A stretch of DNA of 64,000 nucleotides, from contig NZ_CCXK01000014.1 of assembly GCF_000821305.1 (NCBI RefSeq), forward strand, positions 124,001 to 188,000, read 5' to 3'. This stretch comes from Clostridium culturomicium. Its GTDB lineage: Bacteria > Bacillota > Clostridia > Clostridiales > Clostridiaceae. The translations under genes and the position numbers were made by a program. How positions within the stretch are numbered: the stretch's first letter is position 1; each line of letters begins with the position of its first letter. This document shows, piece after piece, positions 57,725 to 64,000 of the stretch. Under the pieces are notes generated by a model. The model searched no databases. It saw only the letters and a list, made by a program, of their open reading frames with translations, and was not told where the DNA came from.

Positions 57725-58096
57725 CTATTTAAGTTCAATATATTCAAGAAGCTTTATTGCTTTTTCTTTACTTAATCCAATTGCACTCATATCTCTTAGA
57801 TATTTTTCACTAATTTCTATTCCCATCTGCTCTTGCATCTTATCCGGTTCATTTTTTCCTTCACTAACAAAGGACCCCATTCCTCTTCTTGTATAAGTAA
57901 TCCCTAATCTCTCAAGCTCTCCATAAGCCCTTTGAAGAGTATTCGGATTTACCCCTAAGGATGATGACATTTCTCTCACTGATGGCAGCTTATCCCCTGG
58001 CATCAAATCTCCTGTTGCAATAGCCCTTTTTATAAGTTCAATAATTTGAAGATATATAGGCTCATTATCATTAAATTCAAAATCCTTTAAGTTCAA
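57725..58096 (-). CDS. GntR-family regulator, YtrA-like
   Basis: 123 residues: a GntR winged helix (EPIYLQIIELIKRAIATGDLMPGDKLPSVREMSSSLGVNPNTLQRAYGELERLGITYTRRGMGSFV) with a short C-terminal helical dimerisation tail, the YtrA subfamily layout. It should repress its own ABC operon and release it on inducer. Start TTG after GGAGGTG. The palindrome overlapping its promoter is the expected operator. Confidence 0.92.
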   Translation of the reverse strand: MNLKDFEFNDNEPIYLQIIELIKRAIATGDLMPGDKLPSVREMSSSLGVNPNTLQRAYGELERLGITYTRRGMGSFVSEGKNEPDKMQEQMGIEISEKYLRDMSAIGLSKEKAIKLLEYIELK

Positions 58097-58142
58097 CTTT
58101 AAGTTTCACCTCCACCTTAGTACACTGTATCAGGCACTGTAT

Positions 58143-58186
58143 TACTGTACTACTCAAATAGTACAGTAGTATAATTCTATTGTCAA
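58143..58186 (-). promoter_or_regulatory. promoter and palindromic operator of the Ytr-like operon
   Basis: Minus strand TTGACA (58186-58181), 17 bases, TACTAT (58163-58158). An exact 10-bp inverted repeat, TACTGTACTA (58143-58152) and TAGTACAGTA (58159-58168), covers the -10 region; a partial copy ACTGTAT lies just downstream. This is a typical GntR/YtrA operator position. Confidence 0.85.
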
Positions 58187-58211
58187 CTACTTTTTCATAT
58201 TTTTTCTAAAT

Positions 58212-58240
58212 AAAAAAAGAACTCCTATTTGAAGTTCTTT
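58212..58240 (-). terminator. terminator of the HD-GYP/DUF5317 operon
   Basis: Minus strand AAAGAACT / AGTTCTTT with 9-base loop, then TTTTTATTTAG. It starts at the last bases of the DUF5317 gene. Confidence 0.8.
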
Positions 58241-58808
58241 AATAATTACTTATATTTATCTCCTTATACTCTTTACAAGGCTTCTTTCTCATCTCTCGAA
58301 TAAGAATTCCCATAATTCCAATACAAATGAATATATCCCCAACACTTGCTATACCATTCAAAGGTCCAATCTTATATGGTATAACATCTGCTAAAAATAC
58401 AAATAGCGTATCGCTATTTACCATAGAATATAAACCAAGTTTACTAATTTCACCACTAAAATTTAATAGCTCTGCAGCCTTTATTCCAACAGGCATTGTA
58501 CAGCTATTAGCAAATATAACAATTATATTTAACACAAATCCAATTCCTATAGTTAAAATAAACTTGTCTTTTATATTAATGAAAATAAAAACCATAATAA
58601 GAGTATACATTATTACGTTTATTACAAAGGTACTTGTTCCAATTTCTAAAACTCCCTTTGCCAGCAACATCTTCATACAAGTCTCTAAAAGAAACCCGGC
58701 TGCAATAAACCATATTCCCCTATACTTAAACTCTGATATATTTCTCAATTTCCCCTTAAGTATGTATCCAATTATAATTGCTATTACTATTGAAACTACA
58801 AACATCAT
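58239..58808 (-). CDS. DUF5317-family membrane protein
   Basis: 189 residues with about six hydrophobic segments. The start VVSIVIAIIIGYILKGKLRNISEFKYRGIWFIAAGFLLE, the NSCTMPVGIKAAE segment and the GIASVGDIFICIGIMGILIREMRK end match my memory of DUF5317, a clostridial family of unknown function often beside HD-GYP proteins. It starts six bases after the HD-GYP gene stop, so the two are co-translated. It could receive or transport a signal for that enzyme. Confidence 0.75.
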   Translation of the reverse strand: MMFVVSIVIAIIIGYILKGKLRNISEFKYRGIWFIAAGFLLETCMKMLLAKGVLEIGTSTFVINVIMYTLIMVFIFINIKDKFILTIGIGFVLNIIVIFANSCTMPVGIKAAELLNFSGEISKLGLYSMVNSDTLFVFLADVIPYKIGPLNGIASVGDIFICIGIMGILIREMRKKPCKEYKEINISNY

Positions 58809-58814
58809 ACCCTC

Positions 58815-60140
58815 CTATTGGGTTACACTACTCTCTAGCACTTTAGCTTGTGCTTTTTCTTCCATCTTTTCTTCTCTTTTTAGTATATTCAAATATGCAT
58901 TTGCAACCTTAGGATGAAACTGTGTCCCTGAATACTTTTCTATTTCAGCCTTTACAATTGCTTTTGACAAACCTTTTCTATAAGGTCTGTCTGAAGTCAT
59001 TGCATCAACGGTATCCGCTAGATGAACTATATATACCTGTATATCAACTTCATCCCCCTTTAATCCATGAGGATAACCCTTGCCATCATACCTTTCATGA
59101 TGCTGCTCAACAATTTTATGTACATAATCTATATTTTTAATTTTCTTAAGGATTTTTACACCGATAGTCGGGTGCTCCTTAATTATGTTATACTCCTCGT
59201 CAGTAAGCTTTCCTGGCTTATTAAGAATATTATCACTAATACCAATCTTTCCAACATCATGAAGCATAGCTGCTATATGAAGCTTCTCAATCTCCCATTG
59301 ACTAAGCTTAAGCTCTCTAGCAATCTCCACTGATATCTCTGCAACCCTTCTTGAATGCCCTTCTGTGTACATATCTCTTGCATCTATGGCATTCATTAAA
59401 GCTTCAACTGTATCTGTAAGCTGTTCCTTTGTATTAGAATATAATAATAAAGTGTATCTTAACATTATCACTGTAAATACTACAATTATTAACCCCCAAT
59501 AATTGTATTCAGTAAATACAATAGCTAAAAGAATCCCTATTGGTAACATCACTACTGAATTAAAAAAACCTATTTTTATATTTCCTAGAAAGCAATATAA
59601 AATATTTTTTCTAGTTTTCAACCCCATAAGTACAGACATAATTAAAATATTTACTATCAAATAAACTATTACAAAAACTATAAGTGGAAAAATATTATAT
59701 TCAAATTTATTTATGCTATATGTACCACCCATAATCATATAAAAATAGTTACTGATTATAATCGGCAAAACTAATGCACACACATTAAAAATCGTACCAA
59801 AAATCGGAGTGTTAAAAATATGTATATATCCTCTACCATCAACCTTCAACACCCTACATAAAAATCCAACAGTAACTATAATAATTGATATTAATGGTCC
59901 AAAAAGTATGTAAGACGCAATTGTTACTGCAAAGCTTGTACTAAAAGACATACTTTTAAATGTTACTGTAAAGGACTCCGTTATTCCTATAAGTGCCATA
60001 AATAAAATTATGTCTGTATATTCTACTTGATTAGCTTGTATGGTTGCAATTGGATTATTTATAAGTATAATCGTAAAAAAAACTGTCAACGCATAAATTA
60101 ATAAGAGATATAATCTTTGTTCTTTCGGTAATCTCCTCAT
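58815..60140 (-). CDS. membrane-bound HD-GYP phosphodiesterase
   Basis: 441 residues. The N-terminal half (about 10-220) has seven or eight helices and no extracellular domain, a MASE-like membrane sensor. The C-terminal HD-GYP domain has GHSRRVAEIS, AAMLHDVGKIGISD with the HD pair, EHPTIGVKILKKI, VEQHHERYDGKGYPHGLKGDEV (HHExxDGxGYP) and DTVDAMTSDRPYRKGLS. All catalytic residues are present, so it should degrade cyclic di-GMP. The neighbours (29-residue peptide, DUF5317) suggest a membrane signal input. RBS AGGAGGAAAAAT. Confidence 0.9.
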   Translation of the reverse strand: MRRLPKEQRLYLLLIYALTVFFTIILINNPIATIQANQVEYTDIILFMALIGITESFTVTFKSMSFSTSFAVTIASYILFGPLISIIIVTVGFLCRVLKVDGRGYIHIFNTPIFGTIFNVCALVLPIIISNYFYMIMGGTYSINKFEYNIFPLIVFVIVYLIVNILIMSVLMGLKTRKNILYCFLGNIKIGFFNSVVMLPIGILLAIVFTEYNYWGLIIVVFTVIMLRYTLLLYSNTKEQLTDTVEALMNAIDARDMYTEGHSRRVAEISVEIARELKLSQWEIEKLHIAAMLHDVGKIGISDNILNKPGKLTDEEYNIIKEHPTIGVKILKKIKNIDYVHKIVEQHHERYDGKGYPHGLKGDEVDIQVYIVHLADTVDAMTSDRPYRKGLSKAIVKAEIEKYSGTQFHPKVANAYLNILKREEKMEEKAQAKVLESSVTQ

Positions 60141-60183
60141 ATTTTTCCTCCTGAAATATTTAAGACCGATTATATATTATAAA

Positions 60184-60205
60184 GAACGTTTTAATTAAAA
60201 CGTTC
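60184..60205 (-). terminator. hairpin between peptide and HD-GYP genes
   Basis: GAACGTTTT / AAAACGTTC with AATT loop. On the minus strand it is followed by TTTATAATAT, a weak terminator, allowing the short peptide message to be more abundant than the downstream genes. Confidence 0.55.
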
Positions 60206-60228
60206 CTATTTTTAGTTTAAACTATGAA

Positions 60229-60318
60229 TTACCAAATCCAAGTAACGCTTGAACCGCCAGCCATAGCTAATGCAAATAAAGCAACTATAGCAGGAACTAA
60301 TTTCTTCATGTTTTTCAT
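60229..60318 (-). CDS. 29-residue secreted-type peptide next to HD-GYP
   Basis: AAAAGGGGGAAATTAACA precedes an ATG (60316-60318). The peptide has a basic start (MKNMKKL), a hydrophobic core (VPAIVALFALAMA) and a short tail GGSSVTWIW ending at TAA. It looks like a signal sequence with an AlaMetAla cleavage site releasing a small aromatic peptide of about nine residues. It could also stay as a one-helix membrane peptide. AgrD-like cyclic peptides are similar in size but need a Cys (or Ser) and an AgrB, and none is adjacent. Function unknown. Confidence 0.7.
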   Translation of the reverse strand: MKNMKKLVPAIVALFALAMAGGSSVTWIW

Positions 60319-60432
60319 TGTTAATTTCCCCCTTTTAAGTGAATTAACAACGGTCCGCTAAAAAATCGTCATATTTTTCCACTCCGCTTAAAGGAAGAAC
60401 AAATTTTAATATAATCGGTCATTAAACCAAAG

Positions 60433-61047
60433 TTATTGTTTCATTACCCTTCTATTAAGAGCATCCAAAGTAGCCTTTGCTATAGCTTCATTCACATCAC
60501 TTTTAACTATAGCAGTTCCTATAAGTATTTCTTCATCGTCTCTTGTAATCATATTTGTAACTACATTAACGAAATTGATGTCTCTACTTTTATTCAATAC
60601 AACATCTTCTATGTCAAACATAGGAGCTCGTCCAATTACTTTTTCTACTGCTGCCACAGTTGCCCTAGCAACTACTTTCTTTCTATTTGCACTTGTGCTT
60701 ATTGCACTCTTAGTTGATACAAATTCTTCATCTCCACAAGATAATCTCACTTCACATTCTACATTATTATCTTCCACATGAACTGAAATTCCTTGGTAAA
60801 CTATTCTGTTTATCGTTTTCTTTGATTCACCAGTATCAATTTGAGCAATACTGATTATCTTTCTATCTACTCTATATCCGAAAATCGCAAGAAGTGCGGA
60901 TTCTATATCTCTTACAATTTGTTTTGCCGATCTTGAAGTTCCAGCAATTACGTGTACTTCTCTAAGGCCTTCATCGTCAGCTACAACCTTAGCATGAGTA
61001 ACTCCTTGTATTTTCATTATAATATCTTGAAAAGATTGAAAATCCAT
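60433..61047 (-). CDS. conserved protein of unknown function upstream of the peptide/HD-GYP genes
   Basis: 204 residues, soluble. Two alpha/beta regions: about 1-65 (IMKIQGVTHAKVVADDEGLREVHVIAG, then KQIVRDIESALLAIFGYRVDRKIISIAQI), which resembles small ferredoxin-like dimerisation folds, and about 80-200 (GISVHVEDNNVECEVRLSCGDEEFVSTKSAISTSANRKKVVARATVAAVEKVIG). I do not recognise a named domain. It has its own AGGGGTG site and probably heads the transcript that includes the peptide and HD-GYP genes. Confidence 0.65.
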   Translation of the reverse strand: MDFQSFQDIIMKIQGVTHAKVVADDEGLREVHVIAGTSRSAKQIVRDIESALLAIFGYRVDRKIISIAQIDTGESKKTINRIVYQGISVHVEDNNVECEVRLSCGDEEFVSTKSAISTSANRKKVVARATVAAVEKVIGRAPMFDIEDVVLNKSRDINFVNVVTNMITRDDEEILIGTAIVKSDVNEAIAKATLDALNRRVMKQ

Positions 61048-61223
61048 ATATCAACACCCCTACTTTACATTTTCAGTTAAATTATACCTCAAACTGGTGA
61101 TTTAAACAACATATTCAGTGTATTATTTACCAAACCACCGCTTTTTTCCCACTTCCTATAATTTATCGACTTTTATACTTAAAACTTTATACTTTTTATT
61201 TATATTTTTTTAAACAAAAAAAG

Positions 61224-61255
61224 TATCCTTAAATAAGTTGACTTATTTAAGGATA
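61224..61255. terminator. terminator of the AI-2E-type permease gene
   Basis: TATCCTTAAATAAGT / ACTTATTTAAGGATA, a perfect 15-bp stem with two-base loop; on the minus strand it is followed by CTTTTTTTG. Confidence 0.88.
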
Positions 61256-61269
61256 TAAAAGGTAAATTC

Positions 61270-62454
61270 TTAATCAATAATCTGTTGATCTGAAGATGCA
61301 TAATCTTTAGTTTCCGTTGGCATCCCCTTCTTTTCTAAATTAATTTCTACAGCACCTCTGACTATAGAATAAATAACTGCAAAAGCCGGTACACCGATAA
61401 TCATACCAATGAAGCCAAAGAGTCCATTTCCTAATAAAATAGCAAACATAACCCAAAAGGCTGATAATCCAGTTGAATTTCCAAGTATCTTTGGTCCTAG
61501 GATATTACCATCAAACTGTTGTAATAAAAATACAAATAAGATGAACCACAAAGCTTTAATTGGGCTGGTAATGAATATTATAATAACACTCGGAATTGCC
61601 CCGATAAATGGTCCAAATACAGGAACAATATTAGTCATCCCTATAATAAAACTTACAAGCAAGGTGTATGGCATATTAAATATATTCATACATACAAAAC
61701 AAATTATTGCTATTATTAAGGAATCCAATAATTTACCGCTTAAAAAACCTTTAAAGGTTTTATTGCTATGATCACTTAATTCTATCAAGTAATTCACTGG
61801 TTTTTGTGGTAATACTGCAAATAACAGCTTTTTTACTTGAGCAAAAAATCTCTCCTTGCTAGCTAACATGTAAATTGAAATAATAGTTGCAATAAACACA
61901 TTAAGCACAGATTGAGTTATTCCAGCTGAAAATTGTAGTAAACCTCCTAAAATCGCACCACCAATTGATGTTATATAACCTGAAATACTATTAAAATCCT
62001 CTATAATCTCATTAACCATATTTGCATCTAAATTTAGTTTTGTAACTATTTCAGTAAAATACACTTCTAAAGAATGTGCATAATCTGGTATATTCTCAAT
62101 TAAAGTTCCTATACTTCTAGCAAGCTCTGGTATTAATATAGCAATTACGATAGCAATAATTATACCTGCTAAAATATATGTAATTGTGATAGCCAGTGTT
62201 CTTTTTAATTTTAAATTTCCCTTTTTATCTAATGGCTTTAAAATTGTTCTTTCAAAGACCTTCATTGGTATATCTAAAATATATGCAATAGCAAATCCAT
62301 AAACAAACGGCATTAGTATTCTTAGAATCTCTTTTGTTCCAACAAAAAAGATACTTATATTCTTTATAACAAAATATAAAATAATCGCTACAGACAATAC
62401 TATAATGTTAGAAATAGTATTCTTAACAGTATTGGAGCTAAAATTTAACTTCAT
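61270..62454 (-). CDS. AI-2E-family (YtvI/YdgG-like) membrane permease
   Basis: 394 residues with about eight helices. ILRILMPFVYGFAIAYILDIPM near the start, IELSDHSNKTFKGFLSGKLLDSLIIAIICF in the middle, NIVPVFGPFIGAIPSVIIIF and LLQQFDGNILGPKILGNSTGLSAFWVMFAILLG near the end are the family blocks. Members export AI-2, act as Na+/H+ antiporters or transport undefined solutes. GGAGGGATACT precedes the ATG. Confidence 0.88.
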   Translation of the reverse strand: MKLNFSSNTVKNTISNIIVLSVAIILYFVIKNISIFFVGTKEILRILMPFVYGFAIAYILDIPMKVFERTILKPLDKKGNLKLKRTLAITITYILAGIIIAIVIAILIPELARSIGTLIENIPDYAHSLEVYFTEIVTKLNLDANMVNEIIEDFNSISGYITSIGGAILGGLLQFSAGITQSVLNVFIATIISIYMLASKERFFAQVKKLLFAVLPQKPVNYLIELSDHSNKTFKGFLSGKLLDSLIIAIICFVCMNIFNMPYTLLVSFIIGMTNIVPVFGPFIGAIPSVIIIFITSPIKALWFILFVFLLQQFDGNILGPKILGNSTGLSAFWVMFAILLGNGLFGFIGMIIGVPAFAVIYSIVRGAVEINLEKKGMPTETKDYASSDQQIID

Positions 62455-62617
62455 AGTATCCCTCCATCATTTTAGTGGTCAAGCCATTTAATTATACTAT
62501 TTTTCAATATAAGATACTACTGTTAAATGTGGATGGAATATGTATATACTGTTAATTCTTACGCCCCTAAAACTCGTCTTCAAAATACAGTCCCGAAAGC
62601 TCATATTTGATAAACCT

Positions 62618-63169
62618 TTATCTTATTGTTGATATAACCCACTTTCCTTGTTCTTCTATAATAGTTACCTTGTTAACTCCTTCTTTCACCTCTCCTTGAG
62701 AATTAATATAATGAAATTTAACATCATAAATTTTAATCTTTTCACTTACATCTACATTTTCAATAATTTCATAGAAATCTATCTGAAACTCATCTTTTCG
62801 TGTATCCCAGGATATATTTTCTTTACGCTGAAGATATGTCTTAAATTCCTGTTGCAGCATTGGATCCATAACTGCATACTGAAGCACCCCATTTCCACCC
62901 TTCATACCTTCTGCCCATAAATTAATAGCTTCTTCTGGACTAGGTATCCTGAATTTATTTATAGCTTCCTCTGCAAATCCAATATGCTTTAAAAGATTAT
63001 TCAAAGTAGCTTGCTTAGCTTCGTCATTGTCGTTTTCAGCACTTCTCCATGGAGCCTGTTCCTTCAAAATGATATTTGTTTTTGATTGTTCATTTCTCAT
63101 ATCCCCAAATAATATTCCACTACCAAAACTAAGACAGATAATTAATATAAACATAAAATATTTTTTCAT
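62618..63169 (-). CDS. secreted protein with N-terminal signal anchor
   Basis: 183 residues from the ATG at 63167-63169 (AAGGGAAATACTT). KKYFMFILIICLSFGSGILFG is a signal sequence or membrane anchor. The extracytoplasmic part contains FRIPSPEEAINLWAEGMKGGNGVLQYAVMDPMLQQEF and ends EEQGKWVISTIR, similar in style to NTF2-like or DUF4829-type stress proteins. No catalytic motif is visible. Role unknown. Confidence 0.65.
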   Translation of the reverse strand: MKKYFMFILIICLSFGSGILFGDMRNEQSKTNIILKEQAPWRSAENDNDEAKQATLNNLLKHIGFAEEAINKFRIPSPEEAINLWAEGMKGGNGVLQYAVMDPMLQQEFKTYLQRKENISWDTRKDEFQIDFYEIIENVDVSEKIKIYDVKFHYINSQGEVKEGVNKVTIIEEQGKWVISTIR

Positions 63170-63258
63170 AAGTATTTCCCTTCTGCATAACACCTGATAA
63201 AATAAATCATCTATTTATTCTAGGATACCCTGTCCAAAATAATAAATTCTAAAAAAAT

Positions 63259-63293
63259 AAAAGTACTTTCAGTATTTCACCAAAAGTACTTTT
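63259..63293 (-). terminator. terminator of dut
   Basis: AAAAGTACTT / AAGTACTTTT with 15-base loop; on the minus strand followed by TTATTTTTTT. Ten bases past the dut stop codon. Confidence 0.8.
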
Positions 63294-63302
63294 TTAGGTT
63301 TA

Positions 63303-63758
63303 TTATTTGCCTGTGCTTCCAAAACCTCCAACTCTTTCCTCATCAGAGTTACAGTTATCACTTACTAAGAATGGTATAAACATAGCTTGCGCTATTCTAT
63401 CACCTTTTTTTATTACATAAGGCTCCTTTCCTAAATTTAAAAGATTTATCCCTAAATTCCCGTCATTCTTAGGGTTATTATAATAATCACACTCAACCCA
63501 TCCTTGAGCATTTCCCATTATAACTGGATGACTTCCCATTGAACTTCTTACGTTTATAAGCAAAGCTTCTCCTGGCTGGAAATAAGCTTTAACATCAGTC
63601 CAGATTAATTCCTTCTCCATTGGCTGAATCACTGTATCTATTGGTGAATAAATATCATAAGCAATAGCGTGTTTACTTCCTCTTGTTGGAAGCTGTACAT
63701 CTACCTCAGGATGTTTTCTTTTTTCATCTGTAACTATTTCAAATCCTCTTACTCTCAT
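63303..63758 (-). CDS. dut: deoxyuridine 5'-triphosphate nucleotidohydrolase (dUTPase)
   Basis: 151 residues of the trimeric dUTPase fold. Motif 1 is AIAYDIYSP, motif 2 VRSSMGSH, motif 3 GWVECDYYNN (divergent from the usual GxxxxDYRG), motif 4 KKGDRIAQAMF and motif 5 ERVGGFGSTGK at the C-terminus. Hydrolyses dUTP to dUMP and keeps uracil out of DNA. Divergence in motifs 1 and 3 (Ile-Tyr for Leu; NN for RG) is notable but seen in some Firmicute enzymes. RBS AGGAGATATACG. Confidence 0.88.
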   Translation of the reverse strand: MRVRGFEIVTDEKRKHPEVDVQLPTRGSKHAIAYDIYSPIDTVIQPMEKELIWTDVKAYFQPGEALLINVRSSMGSHPVIMGNAQGWVECDYYNNPKNDGNLGINLLNLGKEPYVIKKGDRIAQAMFIPFLVSDNCNSDEERVGGFGSTGK

Positions 63759-63975
63759 CGTATATCTCCTATCTATTTATGCTTTAATGTTCCTATTTAT
63801 TATATCATCTAAATAAATTTTAAAAATAAAAAAATTAATGAGAATATTTTTTTCATACCGTGACATAATAATATTGTAATCAAGTTACTGAATCGATTAA
63901 ATCGAAGAAGTTATAAGATTACATGGAGCGGGAATCCGCTGTTTACCTTTATTAATTATAAGGAGGGTTACACCA

Positions 63976-64000
63976 TTGGAAAATTTAGCTGTCAACGCAG
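63976..64000 (+). CDS. start of an unidentified gene (runs off window)
   Basis: AAGGAGGGTTACACCA precedes a TTG at 63976-63978 and the frame LENLAVNA to the window edge; eight codons are too few to name it. The leader upstream contains a GC hairpin (AGCGG-GAAT-CCGCT, about 63925-63940), unusual in this AT-rich context. It is divergent from dut. Confidence 0.5.

Larger units (their letters stand above)
60165..60420. other. 256-bp unit bounded by inverted repeats around the peptide gene
   Basis: GACCGATTATAT at 60165-60176 and its exact inverse ATATAATCGGTC at 60409-60420, with flanking similarity (TTTAA outside, TTA inside) giving about 18 matching positions. The 29-codon peptide gene lies entirely between. 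Either two operator sites for one regulator, one before the HD-GYP gene and one before the peptide gene, or the ends of a small mobile cassette. Confidence 0.55.

Noticed and set aside
60229..60318. AgrD cyclic lactone autoinducer precursor
   Set aside because: No Cys, no acidic C-terminal recognition tail and no AgrB or AgrC neighbour; kept as an unnamed peptide.

Overview
The window is AT-rich, has strong AGGAGG-type ribosome binding sites and dense U-tailed terminators, and carries anaerobe-type genes: Na+-decarboxylase beta and gamma subunits, an EFR1 flavodoxin/ferredoxin, an LPXTG-anchored subtilase, HD-GYP plus DUF5317, and YtrA and MerR/TipA regulators. This points to a Firmicute of the genus Clostridium or a close relative. 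I cannot fix the species. I saw no rRNA, tRNA, CRISPR array, transposase or phage gene.

Layout. 1-287: start of ribonuclease Z. 482-4443 (+): permease, threonine-aldolase-like enzyme and OadB/OadG-like membrane subunits. 4502-7977 (-): EFR1 protein, CAAX protease, PhnP-like hydrolase and a Bax-inhibitor-1 homologue. 8077-31837 (-): a 24 kb one-strand array of small cytosolic enzymes dominated by GNAT acetyltransferases (16 apparently complete genes, one 3'-truncated gene, two 5'-truncated remnants). Interspersed are flavodoxin-type oxidoreductases, methyltransferases, APH, NUDIX, DJ-1, S51 and S66 peptidases, an ASCH protein and a phosphatase. Several are broken, and their junctions lie exactly at neighbouring gene ends. 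32025-36483 (-): a heterodimeric multidrug ABC exporter behind a leader with a promoter, small ORFs and two terminator hairpins. 36521-38035: a further GNAT and a TipA-like MerR regulator. 38235-43478 (-): a 1747-residue cell-wall subtilase. 43827-45630 (+): hisS behind a His-codon leader peptide and attenuator. 45769-50605: MATE pump, bioB-bioD with a BirA operator, a Gfo/Idh/MocA oxidoreductase and a 51-residue protein. 50819-58096 (-): second MATE pump, NatAB-like exporter, XRE/membrane-protein pair and a YtrABC-like ABC operon. 58239-61047 (-): a conserved 204-residue protein, a 29-residue peptide, an HD-GYP phosphodiesterase and DUF5317. 61270-63758 (-): AI-2E-type permease, a lipoprotein-like secreted protein and dUTPase. 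A new + strand gene starts at 63976.

Most notable: (1) a complete five-segment ribosome-mediated attenuator in front of hisS, with His-Ile-His-His-His in the leader peptide; (2) an in-frame TGA directly after a Cys codon in a CopZ/BFD-type 2Fe-2S protein, so a probable selenoprotein; (3) a tiny secreted-type peptide gene inside a long inverted repeat next to an HD-GYP/DUF5317 pair, a candidate signalling system; (4) the GNAT array with recurrent gene-scrap junctions; (5) ten copies of a two-stem intergenic repeat, often abutting Shine-Dalgarno sequences; (6) an attenuator-like leader before the multidrug exporter. Several regulatory sites (BirA, MerR 19-bp spacer, YtrA palindrome, 23-bp-spaced XRE sites) can be read directly.
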